Origin: Paraburkholderia acidisoli
GTDB lineage: Bacteria > Pseudomonadota > Gammaproteobacteria > Burkholderiales > Burkholderiaceae
NCBI RefSeq assembly: GCF_009789675.1
Contig: NZ_CP046916.1
Coordinates: 992,001 to 1,056,000, forward strand
DNA: 64,000 bases
Direction of reading: 5' to 3'
The notes under the pieces were generated by a model. That model saw only the letters and a program-made list of their open reading frames with translations, did not search any database and was not told the DNA's origin. The stretch's first letter is position 1; each line of letters begins with the position of its first letter. This document shows, in pieces, positions 8,049 to 16,895 of the stretch. The position numbers were made by a program, and so were the translations under genes.

Positions 8049-9227
8049 TCACACCTGTACCGGCAGCCCCTGCACTTCGCGCATATCGTCCCAAGGCGCC
8101 GTGACCACGCGGTTGCGGCCCGTGGCCTTGGCCATGTAAAGCGCGGCGTCGGCGCGCGCCATCACGTCTTCGAGCTTTTCGCCCAGCGCCACGCGGCTCA
8201 CGCCCGCGCTGAGCGTGCAGCACACGCCGCTGCTGGGCGTTTGCTCGACAGCGAGCCGCAGCGCGTTCGTGAGCGCCTCGGCCTCGGCCTCGCGCGCATC
8301 GGAGAAAACAATGGCGAACTCCTCGCCGCCCAGCCGCCCGAACACGTCGCTCGGCCGCAACTGCGTTGCCACCACCGACGCCACGTGACGCAGCACGCGG
8401 TCGCCCACGGCGTGGCCGAAGCCGTCGTTGATCGACTTGAAATTGTCGATGTCGAGCAGCGCGACCGAAACCGATTTGCGCGCCAGCGCGCCGTCGAGGA
8501 GCATGAGATTGGCCTGCGCAATGAAGGCGCGGCGCATGAGAATACCGGTCAGTTCGTCGACGGTCGCGAGCCACTCCATGCGGCGAATCAGTTGATCGTG
8601 CGTGAGCATCACCATGCCGATCGACATGCACGGCAGCGTGACGATCGCCAGCCCGAGAAACAGCGTATTCCACGGCGTGGGTTGCAGCAGCGTGGCATGC
8701 GGCGCGATGCCGAACGCAATGGCCACGATGCGCGCGACGTGAATGAGCGCGCCCAGATACGCGGCCACGCCGACGAAACGATACGGATAACGCGCGCCTT
8801 CGCGCGGCGCATAACGCAGAGCCAGTGTGCCCACGGCAATGCGGCCGTACGCGGAAACGAGCGAGAACAGCACGACGCGCGCGTCGGCGTTCGGCGACAT
8901 CCACGTGAACCAGACGAGTTCCGCGAACACGATGATAGCCGCCGCCAGTTCGCGATTGCGCACGGGTTTCATGCCGAAGAACTCGCGCGTGCCCTGCACG
9001 AGCAGCAGCACCGCCAGCACCGTGAACAGCGCCGTGACGACGATCACTTCGCGGCTCAACGGCAGCCCCACGAGCAACACCAGCAGCGAAGCCGCCGCGA
9101 CCAGCGAGTATGCCGCACACCAGCGCACGAGCCCCGGCACGGTCGTGCGATGGAGCGAGCCCAGAATGGCGACGCTCGTCAGGCACGACACAATCAGGAT
9201 CCCGAACAGGGAAAGTGGGCTAAGCAT
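8049..9227 (-). CDS. Membrane-anchored diguanylate cyclase (GGDEF)
   Basis: A 392-residue protein. The first about 210 residues are very hydrophobic, with six or so transmembrane helices and no recognisable ligand domain. They are followed by a complete GGDEF domain (about 220-380) with DELTGILMRRAF, LLDIDNFKSINDGFGHAVGD and the active-site GGEEF. It should make cyclic-di-GMP at the inner membrane. I do not see an obvious RxxD inhibitory site. It lies opposite an aerotaxis receptor, a suggestive motility/biofilm neighbourhood, though the genes are convergent and not co-transcribed. Confidence 0.9.
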   Translation of the reverse strand: MLSPLSLFGILIVSCLTSVAILGSLHRTTVPGLVRWCAAYSLVAAASLLVLLVGLPLSREVIVVTALFTVLAVLLLVQGTREFFGMKPVRNRELAAAIIVFAELVWFTWMSPNADARVVLFSLVSAYGRIAVGTLALRYAPREGARYPYRFVGVAAYLGALIHVARIVAIAFGIAPHATLLQPTPWNTLFLGLAIVTLPCMSIGMVMLTHDQLIRRMEWLATVDELTGILMRRAFIAQANLMLLDGALARKSVSVALLDIDNFKSINDGFGHAVGDRVLRHVASVVATQLRPSDVFGRLGGEEFAIVFSDAREAEAEALTNALRLAVEQTPSSGVCCTLSAGVSRVALGEKLEDVMARADAALYMAKATGRNRVVTAPWDDMREVQGLPVQV

Positions 9228-9641
9228 GCGAACGTTGGCGCGTGATGGTATTGGCTATAAAGATCGGAATCGGCAAAAAAGAAACAGCAACAGAAAGGCA
9301 TTCGAAAGATAAAGCAATAAATGCAATCCTGCCCTAATGCGTATCGTATCTCAGGAATGCGTGGCCGAAATGACTATCGTGTGATTGGCGCGTTTTCCCG
9401 GCTGACGCAATCGTTTGCGCATTGCATTGAGTAAGGAATTAAATGTTTGCTGGCTTTATCGAGTGACGAAGCCGCGCCATTCCCGCGAATATGCGCGATA
9501 CCTCGTAGTGCAATGTTTGCGGACATGCGCCTTGTGTCGTACTGAATCTTTCACACGACTCATTTCACGCTAACTTTGCCGGCGCACGATACCCAGCATC
9601 GAACCGATGAACCCGTGAACGCTGAAACCGAGGAGGTCGCC
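9228..9641. other. 414-base AT-richer divergent intergenic region
   Basis: Space between the divergent diguanylate cyclase and the small membrane protein gene. It is clearly AT-richer than its surroundings, with several TTATC/TAAAT stretches compatible with promoters on both sides, but I could not single out a convincing -35/-10 pair or palindrome. No small gene or structured RNA was recognised. Confidence 0.5.
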
Positions 9642-10157
9642 ATGTCGTTTCAAGCCATTCTGCAAGGCACGCCCACATGGGTGTGGGTGCTGCTCGTCTT
9701 CCTGCTCTCGCGCGGCGTGAAAGCGCTGAAAGGCGGCACCGCGCCGCTTTCGCGTCTCGCGCTCGTGCCGGCCATCTTCGCGGTGTGGGGCGCAACGCAT
9801 CTGCTGACCGATCCGTTCGCGAGTTGGGCCGCCGCGCTCGCGTGGCTGGCGGCAGTATGCGCGGGCATCGCGGGCGGCCTGCATCTGGCACGCCGCAGCG
9901 GCTTCAGCGTCGATCCCGTCGCGCGTACGGTGACGCTGCCGGGTTCCGCCGTGCCGCTCGTGCTGATCGTCGTGATCTTCGCCGCGAAATTCTGGCTAGG
10001 CGTGGCGCACGCCACGGTCACGGATGCCGCCGCGCACGCGCAGTACGCCACGCTCGGCGCGGCGGTTTCCGGAGTCGTAGCGGGCATTTTCGCGGGACGC
10101 TTCCTGAGCTACGTCCAGGCCATGCGCAACGCGGTCACGCCGCTCGCGCAATCTTGA
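9642..10157 (+). CDS. Small integral membrane protein (DUF6622-like)
   Basis: A 171-residue protein made almost entirely of hydrophobic helices, about five. It has a short N-terminal signature FQAILQGTPTWVWVLLVFLLSRG and a middle soluble turn (RRSGFSVDPVARTVTLPGS). It matches small uncharacterised Proteobacterial membrane proteins that I place near DUF6622. The start at 9642 has an ideal AGGAGG site. Function is unknown. The gene stands alone, and a hairpin with a T-run lies just beyond its stop. Confidence 0.75.
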   Translation: MSFQAILQGTPTWVWVLLVFLLSRGVKALKGGTAPLSRLALVPAIFAVWGATHLLTDPFASWAAALAWLAAVCAGIAGGLHLARRSGFSVDPVARTVTLPGSAVPLVLIVVIFAAKFWLGVAHATVTDAAAHAQYATLGAAVSGVVAGIFAGRFLSYVQAMRNAVTPLAQS

Positions 10158-10183
10158 AGTTTGCTTGCGATGGCGCGCGAGCG

Positions 10184-11725
10184 TTACGAGGAAACGCCCT
10201 CGCGCAAGGGCGTTTTCAACGCGATCAACGCGCTGCCTTGCGAGTCGATCGAAGCCGTGAGCGCGGCTGCTTGTTCCGACAATCGCTCGACTGTCGCGCG
10301 GCACGCATCACAAGCTGCTTTCGAACGCCGCATCAGGTCGTCACGAATGGCGTTTTGCAACGCACTGTATAGCGGCTGATAATCGATCGTCTCGCCATTG
10401 AAGTGCGTGGCTTCAGTGAATGGCAGCGAAGCCGAGTGATCTTGCGCGATTGCATCGGCATAGTCAGTGAGTTGCGCCTGCGCTTCCTGCGCGAAGTTTT
10501 CGTCGACGGCACGCGCAAGACTCGCGCTCAATGCATCGACATCGCGCGCTTCCATGAAGGCGTCGAGCAGCGCGGGCAGCATGGGCACGCTACGCCGCCA
10601 CGCCGCATTGACGAGGCGCGTTTCGCATTCGTCGAGCGCGAGCAACGCCGCTTGCGCCGCCGCGCGCAAGCCGCCTAGCGCGGGCAGCACGTCCCGCTGC
10701 AACGCGCCCAGCACGTCCTCTTCGAGATGATGCAGCACCAGCTCCGCGTACTTGCGCCGCTTGTAATCGAGCGTCGAAGCGGTGATCGTCAACAACGCCT
10801 CGTACAGCCGTTCGAAGCCCGCCTCGTCCATGGCCTCGGGCGTATGTCCCGCTGCGCGCGCCATATAAGCGGAAACGGACACGGGCGATTCGAGCCGCGC
10901 GACGTCCACGCCCAGGCTGCGCAATTTTTCTTGCGCGCGCGCTTCGACATCGGCTTCCTGCTCGACGCGCGTTGCCGTGGATTTGTTGCGCAGGACTTTG
11001 CAGATCGCGCCGTCGACTTCGTCTTCCTCGTACATGTCGCTGCGCGTGACCACGGGCATCAGCACCTTGCCGCGCCGCAGTTCGTTGCCCAGTTCGTCGA
11101 GTTCCTGCACTTGCCCCGGCGAGGTGGAACTCGTGAGCCACAGCACGGCGTCAGCACTCTCCATGAATCGTCGAGTGAGCGCCGCGTTCTCCTGCGTCAC
11201 CGAATGCAAGCCGGGCGTGTCGAGCAGCACGAGTTTCTCGCCGAGGCGCACGCCTTGCAGCCGCGCCGTGGTTTCGGTCGAGCCTTCGCAAAAGCGTTCC
11301 ACCGTCTCGACCAGATCGCCCGCTTCCGCATGAAAGTACTGCACCGTCTTGCCGAGCGCGAGAAAGCGGTCCGCGAGGAAATTGCAGAAAGCACTCTTAC
11401 CCGCGTTGAATTTGCCGAACACCAAGAGCAACGCGCAATCGTCGAATGCCTGGGCCAACGATTGCGCGGGCAGCAGACTCACACGCTGCTGCGTCCAGCG
11501 AGAAGCGCTTTCACTCAATAAGGTATGGATACCGTTCGTGCGCTGCGCCAACGGCGAGTGAGTTGGCAAGCCGGCGGGTTCCAGACGGTGCGCGAGCAGA
11601 TCCGCCGCGAGTTGCGTACGCCACGTTTCCAGCGCGTGCAGGATTGCGTCCAGATCGCGCGCGACGAATTCGAACGCGTCCACTTCGCGCAGGAAGCGGG
11701 CTTCGTGGCTCGCCGCTGTCGTCAT
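10184..11725 (-). CDS. Dynamin-like GTPase, second gene of a pair
   Basis: A 513-residue large GTPase. G1 is GKFNAGKS (about residues 104-111), G3 is DTPG in LVLLDTPGLHSV, and the putative G4 is VTRSD. About 100 residues precede the GTPase domain, and a long helical region with Ala/Glu-rich segments follows, as in bacterial dynamin-like proteins that bind membranes. Its ATG overlaps the stop of the upstream GTPase gene by four bases (ATGA), so the pair is translationally coupled. Known bacterial dynamins often work as hetero-pairs in membrane remodelling or stress and phage tolerance. Which of these applies here is not visible. Confidence 0.85.
   Translation of the reverse strand: MTTAASHEARFLREVDAFEFVARDLDAILHALETWRTQLAADLLAHRLEPAGLPTHSPLAQRTNGIHTLLSESASRWTQQRVSLLPAQSLAQAFDDCALLLVFGKFNAGKSAFCNFLADRFLALGKTVQYFHAEAGDLVETVERFCEGSTETTARLQGVRLGEKLVLLDTPGLHSVTQENAALTRRFMESADAVLWLTSSTSPGQVQELDELGNELRRGKVLMPVVTRSDMYEEDEVDGAICKVLRNKSTATRVEQEADVEARAQEKLRSLGVDVARLESPVSVSAYMARAAGHTPEAMDEAGFERLYEALLTITASTLDYKRRKYAELVLHHLEEDVLGALQRDVLPALGGLRAAAQAALLALDECETRLVNAAWRRSVPMLPALLDAFMEARDVDALSASLARAVDENFAQEAQAQLTDYADAIAQDHSASLPFTEATHFNGETIDYQPLYSALQNAIRDDLMRRSKAACDACRATVERLSEQAAALTASIDSQGSALIALKTPLREGVSS
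10191..10217 (+). terminator. Rho-independent terminator after the DUF6622-like gene
   Basis: AAACGCCCT / AGGGCGTTTT form a nine-base perfect stem with a six-base loop and a short T-run. It is 34 bases after the stop at 10157 and lies inside the last codons of the opposite-strand GTPase gene. The structure is symmetric enough to work in both directions. Confidence 0.65.
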
Positions 11726-12987
11726 GCCGCGCGTTCCCGCGTTTCGAGTTCGCGCAAGGCGTTCGACGCTTTCTCAGCCGCACTGAGCGCCGCTTCGATT
11801 TCGCCGATACGCGCCGCCTGTGCGCGGCGGTCGTCGGAGCGTTCGAAATAATGCGTGAAGTCGCGATGCAAGCGCTCGCGCCCCGCCGCCTCGCCGAACA
11901 TGCGCCGCAAGTCCTTGCGGAATTTCACCGAAACGCCCATGACCGCGATCATCACCGAATTCAAACTGCTCGCGGCGGTCTGCTGCTCGGCCGGCAAGCC
12001 GATCACGCCGTGACCCGCGAGAAAACTGTCGATTTCGATGCACGCGCGCGAATACGCAATCTGAATATGCGCGCGTTCGCGCTTGCCCGCCGTAATGCCG
12101 TAGTGATCTTTCGCGTGATCGGGAACCGCGGCATGGTCTTCGCCGAGTGCATTCAACATCGCTTCGAGATCGGCACTCACTTTGTCGATCACCGCTCGCA
12201 AGCCGCGGCTGAAGTTCTCGGCTTCGCGTTCCCGCGTTTCGTGCAAGCGTTCGAGCGTTTGCGCCTGCACGGCGCGCAGCTCGCGCAACTCGCCGTTCAT
12301 TTCGCCGAACAGCAATGCCGTTTCCTGCGCGCGCGCTTGAGGAATACGCGCGAGCGCCGCGCGCAATGCGGCATTCAAAGCAGGAAAGCCGCTCTTTTCG
12401 AGCAACAAGGCTTTGCCGCCTTCACGGCCTTTGCGATGCCGCGTGGACGACACCACGTTCAGCGCCAGGCCGTTCGCCTGCGCACTCACGGCCTGTTCGA
12501 TTTTCTCGCGCTCGTGCTCGCTGGCGAGCTGATCCACTTGCGAGAGCACGAACAGCGTCTGGCGTGCCGTGCGCGCGCCGTCCTCGCGCAACGCATGCAA
12601 TAGCGCGAGTTCTCTGGCGTCGAGCTCGCCTTCTTTCGCGGCATGCACGAACAGGCGGATATCCGATTGCAGCCACGTGGCCTGCAATGCGTGGCGGTCG
12701 TCTTCGGCGCCCACGTCGGCGTCGAGTCCGGGCGCGTCGAGCCAGCGCACCCCTTCGTGCAGACGGTCCGCCAGCGCAACGGTCTCGCGCTTGTCCGATA
12801 CGGCAAAGGTATCGCGGCCGATCAACTCGTTGAGCAGGCTGCTCTTGCCGTGATTGTATTTACCGATGACGGTCACGACCGGCTCGCCGCAACTCACGAG
12901 CCGATGCAAACGCGCCAGATCGTGCGCGCGCGCCGGCAGCACCGGCAGCACGTCGCGCGCGGCTTGTTCTCGCCATTCACTCGACAC
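11722..12987 (-). CDS. Dynamin-like GTPase, first gene of a pair
   Basis: A 421-residue GTPase starting at a GTG with a strong AAGGAGA site; a longer in-frame start at 13047 lacks such a site. G1 is GKYNHGKS (about 42-49) and G3 is DAPG (84-87). The expected NKxD motif is replaced by SQVD, so guanine specificity may be relaxed. The C-terminal half is helical with a short hydrophobic stretch (SSLNSVMIAVMGVSVKF) that could insert in membrane. It is immediately followed by, and overlaps, the second dynamin-like gene. It lies 116 bases downstream of catA on the same strand, probably by chance. Confidence 0.85.
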   Translation of the reverse strand: MSSEWREQAARDVLPVLPARAHDLARLHRLVSCGEPVVTVIGKYNHGKSSLLNELIGRDTFAVSDKRETVALADRLHEGVRWLDAPGLDADVGAEDDRHALQATWLQSDIRLFVHAAKEGELDARELALLHALREDGARTARQTLFVLSQVDQLASEHEREKIEQAVSAQANGLALNVVSSTRHRKGREGGKALLLEKSGFPALNAALRAALARIPQARAQETALLFGEMNGELRELRAVQAQTLERLHETREREAENFSRGLRAVIDKVSADLEAMLNALGEDHAAVPDHAKDHYGITAGKRERAHIQIAYSRACIEIDSFLAGHGVIGLPAEQQTAASSLNSVMIAVMGVSVKFRKDLRRMFGEAAGRERLHRDFTHYFERSDDRRAQAARIGEIEAALSAAEKASNALRELETRERAA

Positions 12988-13103
12988 CGCTGTCTCCTTC
13001 ACGCTCGAATGCAACGCGGCGGTGTTCGCACACCGCCGCCCGCTCATGCACTAAAACTCAAGCACTAAAACTCACGCTTTAAAGCCCGCGCCTTGAAGCC
13101 CAC

Positions 13104-14039
13104 TCAGGCAGCGGCAGCCGCGCGCAGACGGTGCACGACCTGATTGTCCTTGCCCTGCACGAGCGGCGTGAGCACGAAGTTGAACTCGATGTCCTTGTAC
13201 GCGTCGTCCTTGAGGCCGAGCGCCGCGCCGCCGGTCTTTTCGGTCACGGGAGGAATGAGTTCTTCGCGCGTCGCATACGCGAAGTCGTCCCAGATCAGCG
13301 GATCGCCTTCGATATTGAATTGCGTCGTGAGTTTGCGGTGGTCGTCGCTGCTCACGAAGAAGTGCACGTGCGCGGGACGATTGCCGTGGCGCGCGAGCGC
13401 GTTGAGCAATTGCTGCGTCGAGCCGTGCGGCGGGCAACCGTAACCCACGGGCATAAGCGTGCGGAATTCGTACTGGCCGTCGGCGCCCGTTTTCACCGCG
13501 CCGCGCAGGTTGAAGTCGCTTTGCGCGCCGGTCGGGTCGAAGTGCGAATAAAAGCCCTTCGAATTGGCGTGCCAGCATTCCACCACCGCGTTCGCCACGG
13601 GCTTGCCGTCTACGTCCGTGACAGTGCCGCGAATCACGAGCGGGCCCGCGTCTTCGTCGGGGTTGATGTCCATCTTCGTCATGCCGTCGCGCAGCGGTGC
13701 GCCGCTCACGTAGAGCGGACCTTCGATGGTGCGCGGCGTGCCGCCCGCGAGCCCGATCGCCTTATCCTCGGCGTCCATGCGAATGTCGAGATACTTCTCC
13801 AGGCCGAGGCCCGCCGCGAGCAGCGCGGCTTCGCCATCCTGGCCCAGCTTGTTCAGATAGTTCACGCCTGCCCAGATTTCATCGGGCGTGATGTCGAGAT
13901 CGTCGACTGCCTTGAACAGATCGCTCAGCAGGCGATGCACGATCTGCTTGAAGCGGACATTGCCGCCGTCGCCATCGACATTCGCCGCGGACTTCAGCAG
14001 ATCCTGCACTTCCTGGGTCTCGAATACCTTCGCGCTCAT
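13104..14039 (-). CDS. catA: Catechol 1,2-dioxygenase
   Basis: A 311-residue intradiol dioxygenase that cleaves catechol to cis,cis-muconate using non-haem Fe(III). It shows an N-terminal helical linker region, the catalytic core with the Tyr ligand in GPLYVSGAP, the second Tyr in MPVGYGCPPHG, and the two His ligands in GNRPAHVHFFVS. The start at 14039 is chosen because GGAGA lies eight bases upstream; an in-frame ATG at 14054 would start inside that site. It is the last gene of the catBCA operon. Length and motifs fit the proteobacterial catechol enzyme rather than the chlorocatechol type. Confidence 0.95.
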   Translation of the reverse strand: MSAKVFETQEVQDLLKSAANVDGDGGNVRFKQIVHRLLSDLFKAVDDLDITPDEIWAGVNYLNKLGQDGEAALLAAGLGLEKYLDIRMDAEDKAIGLAGGTPRTIEGPLYVSGAPLRDGMTKMDINPDEDAGPLVIRGTVTDVDGKPVANAVVECWHANSKGFYSHFDPTGAQSDFNLRGAVKTGADGQYEFRTLMPVGYGCPPHGSTQQLLNALARHGNRPAHVHFFVSSDDHRKLTTQFNIEGDPLIWDDFAYATREELIPPVTEKTGGAALGLKDDAYKDIEFNFVLTPLVQGKDNQVVHRLRAAAAA

Positions 14040-14135
14040 GATTACTGTCTCCATCTGGTTTTCGGGGATTCACGGCCGGGCTTTTCTTGCTGCGTGGCAA
14101 GCCCTGTCATTCATGTCGTTCGACGCGATGCAAAC

Positions 14136-14426
14136 TCACTCGTCGCTCTCGCGGATCGACGAAGGATGCCGGCACAGCGGCGTCACTTCGATCTTCATAT
14201 ACGGAAACAAAGGCAGCGCCGTGAGAATGTCGTGCAATTCCGCGTTGCTCGCCACGTCGAAAATACTGTAATTCGCGTATTCGCCCACGATGCGCCAGAT
14301 ATGCCGCCATTTGCCGCTGCGCTGCAATTCCTGCGAATACGCTTTCTCGCGCGCCTTGATTTCGTCGCCGATCGCGGCCGGCATGTCGGCCGGCAAATGC
14401 ACATCCATTCTCACGTGAAACAGCAT
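14136..14426 (-). CDS. catC: Muconolactone delta-isomerase
   Basis: A 96-residue protein of the ferredoxin-like muconolactone isomerase family, which forms large oligomers and converts muconolactone to 3-oxoadipate enol-lactone. It has the typical opening MLFHVRMDVHLP and the WRIVGEYANYSIFDV core. It is encoded between catB and catA in the same direction with short gaps, which makes the assignment secure. Confidence 0.95.
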   Translation of the reverse strand: MLFHVRMDVHLPADMPAAIGDEIKAREKAYSQELQRSGKWRHIWRIVGEYANYSIFDVASNAELHDILTALPLFPYMKIEVTPLCRHPSSIRESDE

Positions 14427-14465
14427 GCTTGACGTCCTTTTGCTTGCGCCGGATATTCAGGCGAT

Positions 14466-15602
14466 TTATCGGGTGACTTTCATCAGACCATCGCGCACGA
14501 AACGCTTGACCCTGGCTTCGTCGAGTTCGATGCCGAGACCCGGTCCGGCCGGCACGGTCAATTCGAAATCGCTGTAGTCGAGCGGCGTGGCGAGGATTTC
14601 CTCGGTAATGAGGAGCGGGCCGAACAATTCGGTGCCCCACTGCAGATTGGCGAAGCTCGCGAACAGATGCGCCGAGGCCACCGTGCTGAACGCGCCTTCG
14701 AGCATCGTGCCGCCATACAGTTCGATGCCCGCCGCGTCGGCAATGGCTGCCACGCGTTGCGCCGCGAACAGGCCGCCGCTCTGCTCGATCTTGATCGCGA
14801 AGACGTCCGCGCCCTGCTGCTTCGCGATCTCGAACGCGCTTTCCGGGCCTTGCAGCACTTCGTCGGCCATCAGCGCCACGGGAAAGCGGCGCACGAGCCG
14901 CGCCAGCGCCGCCGCCGAAGCCACCGGCTGCTCCACGAGTTCGCAACCCGCGTCGGCAAGCGCCGGAATCGCCCACGCCGCCTGCGTCTCGCTCCATGCC
15001 ATGTTCACGTCCACGCGCACCGCGCCGCGATCGCCCAGTTGCCGCTTGATGGCGGCCACGTGCGCGATATCGTCCTTGAGCGGCTTCGCGCCGATCTTCA
15101 GCTTGAACACCTTGTGACGCCGCGCTTCGAGCATGCGCTCGGCTTCGGCGATGTCTTTCGCCGTGTCGCCCGAGGCGAGCGTCCAGGCCACCGGCAAGCG
15201 GTCGCGCCGCCGCCCGCCGAGCAACTCGCTCACGGGCACGCCGAGGCGCTTGCCCTGCGCGTCGAGCAGCGCCGTTTCCAGCGCGCTCTTCGCGAAGTGA
15301 TTGACCTTCACGAGTTTGCCGAGATGCGCCATCAACGCCTGAATACGCGTGGCGTCGCGGCCGATCATGGCGGGCGCGAAGTACGCGTCGATCGCGAGTT
15401 TCATCGACTCCGGGCTTTCCGGGCCGTAGGCCAGGCCGGCGATGGTCGTGCCTTCGCCGATGCCCACCACGCCGTCGCTGGCGTAGACCTTCACGAGCAT
15501 CAGCGTCTGGCCGTGCATGGTCGCGACGGAGAGCTTGTGCGGACGAATGGTCGGCAGATCGACGAGGCAGGTTTCGACGCGTTCGATAGTCGCTGAAGTC
15601 AT
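14466..15602 (-). CDS. catB: Muconate cycloisomerase
   Basis: A 378-residue enolase-superfamily enzyme that cyclises cis,cis-muconate to muconolactone. The catalytic Lys pair is in FKLKIGAK, and the metal ligands are the Asp of VDVNMAW, the Glu of LVEQPV and the Asp of LMADEV. It is the first gene of catBCA and starts 193 bases from the divergent LysR gene catR. The order regulator, B, C, A with divergent control is the classical CatR-activated, muconate-induced layout. Confidence 0.95.
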   Translation of the reverse strand: MTSATIERVETCLVDLPTIRPHKLSVATMHGQTLMLVKVYASDGVVGIGEGTTIAGLAYGPESPESMKLAIDAYFAPAMIGRDATRIQALMAHLGKLVKVNHFAKSALETALLDAQGKRLGVPVSELLGGRRRDRLPVAWTLASGDTAKDIAEAERMLEARRHKVFKLKIGAKPLKDDIAHVAAIKRQLGDRGAVRVDVNMAWSETQAAWAIPALADAGCELVEQPVASAAALARLVRRFPVALMADEVLQGPESAFEIAKQQGADVFAIKIEQSGGLFAAQRVAAIADAAGIELYGGTMLEGAFSTVASAHLFASFANLQWGTELFGPLLITEEILATPLDYSDFELTVPAGPGLGIELDEARVKRFVRDGLMKVTR

Positions 15603-15687
15603 GAGGAATGCGGCTTGAGAGAGTTCACTGACCTGTTTTATACAAGCCGCGCCCGCGCGACGTCCAATACCATTCGCATCGGCTTCA

Positions 15688-15702
15688 ATACCTTTAAGAT
15701 AT
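15688..15702. promoter_or_regulatory. Candidate CatR (LysR) binding box
   Basis: ATACCTTTAAGATAT is an imperfect dyad of the LysR type in the 193-base catB-catR gap. The gap is also the local AT-rich minimum. It lies 86 bases from catB and 94 from catR, suitable for shared activation and autoregulation. CatR boxes in pseudomonads have an ATAC-N7-GTAT form, so this is a fair but not exact match. Confidence 0.45.
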
Positions 15703-15795
15703 GGAATTCGCGCAAGCCCAATAAAATATGGGCTTTCCGCACCGCAACATATCGGTTCGGTATCGACTTTTCATCGACGACATTCGCCCACGACC

Positions 15796-16677
15796 ATGGA
15801 TCTGCGCCAGCTTCGCTATTTCGTCACCGTCGCGCGCGAGCGCAATTTCACGCGCGCCGCCGAGCAACTGCATATTGCGCAGCCGCCGCTGAGCCGCCAG
15901 ATCCAGTTGCTCGAACAGGAGATCGGCGTGCCGCTCCTGATCCGCAACACGCGCCCCGTGCGCATGACCGACGCGGGCCGCCTGCTCTACGAGCAGGCCA
16001 TTCAGGTGCTCGGCCGCATCGACCAGATGCGCGCCGCCGCGCAGCACGTGGGGCAGCATCAGCGCACGGTGTTTTCGATCGGCTTCGTGGCGTCCACGCT
16101 CTATGCGGGGCTGCCCGACGTGATGCGCCAGTTGCGCGAGCGCGCGCCTGAACTCGACATCCAGATGGTCGAATTGATGTCGATGCAGCAGATCGAGGCG
16201 TTGAAGGAAGGCCGGATCGACGTGAGTTTCGGGCGCGTGCATCACACCGATCCCGCCGTGGTCAGCATCGTGCTGCAAGAGGAACGCCTTGCGGCCGTGG
16301 TGCCCGTCGATTCACCGATGGCACGCGAGTCCACGCCGCTGCCCATCAAGCAGTTGGCCGGGCAAAAGCTGATCGTCTACCCGAAGGAGCCGCGGCCCGG
16401 TTACGCCGACCAGGTGCTCAACGTGCTGCACGGCCACGGCGTGGAACTCGGCGAAGTGCTCGAAGTGCGCGAGATCCAGACCGCGCTCGGGCTGGTTGCG
16501 GCCGCATTCGGCGTGTGCGTGATTCCGGCTTCGGCGCGGCAGATTCGCCAGGACGTGCATTGCCGGTTGATCGACAGCGACCGCGCCACCTCGCCGGTGA
16601 TCTTCAATCATCGCGTGAACGACAATTCGAAGTACATCGATCTCGTGAAGCAGTTGCTCGACGAGCGATACGCGTGA
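15796..16677 (+). CDS. catR: LysR-family activator of the catechol operon
   Basis: A 293-residue LysR regulator with the winged helix-turn-helix at the N-terminus (RQLRYFVTVARERNFTRAAE, then LHIAQPPLSRQIQLLEQEIG) and the usual effector domain. It resembles CatR/CatM/BenM, which respond to cis,cis-muconate. It is divergent from catB across a short AT-rich gap with a LysR-like dyad. The gene ends 87 bases from a truncated crcB remnant on the opposite strand. Confidence 0.9.
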   Translation: MDLRQLRYFVTVARERNFTRAAEQLHIAQPPLSRQIQLLEQEIGVPLLIRNTRPVRMTDAGRLLYEQAIQVLGRIDQMRAAAQHVGQHQRTVFSIGFVASTLYAGLPDVMRQLRERAPELDIQMVELMSMQQIEALKEGRIDVSFGRVHHTDPAVVSIVLQEERLAAVVPVDSPMARESTPLPIKQLAGQKLIVYPKEPRPGYADQVLNVLHGHGVELGEVLEVREIQTALGLVAAAFGVCVIPASARQIRQDVHCRLIDSDRATSPVIFNHRVNDNSKYIDLVKQLLDERYA

Positions 16678-16764
16678 AGCGCCGGCCGCCTGTGCCGTCA
16701 AGCGCAGCGTTATCGGCCATTTCGAAGCGGTACGCCGAATGAAAGCGGCACGCGTGATCGGCAA

Positions 16765-16890
16765 TCAGATGGCTCGCGTGCCCATGGGAATGGGCGGCAG
16801 CGCGTTCATCGCCGCGCTCAGCCCATCGCGCGCCAACGCGCCGATGAGGGAACCGATGCCAACCGCAGCGATCGCGCTCAGACCCGGCAT
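16765..16890 (-). pseudogene. crcB: Truncated fluoride channel remnant (crcB/fluc 5' fragment)
   Basis: A 41-codon frame starting five bases after the stop of the CLC-F antiporter gene. Its product contains AVGIGSLIGALARDGLSAAM and then NALPPIPMGT, matching the start of CrcB/Fluc fluoride channels: first helix with G-I-G-x-x-I/L-G-A and Arg, an Asn, then the G-T pair. It stops right after GTRAI, where intact channels (about 125-130 residues, four helices) continue. No continuation was found in other frames before catR ends at 16677. I read it as the eroded second gene of a fluoride-resistance operon. Confidence 0.7.
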
Positions 16891-16895
16891 GGCGT

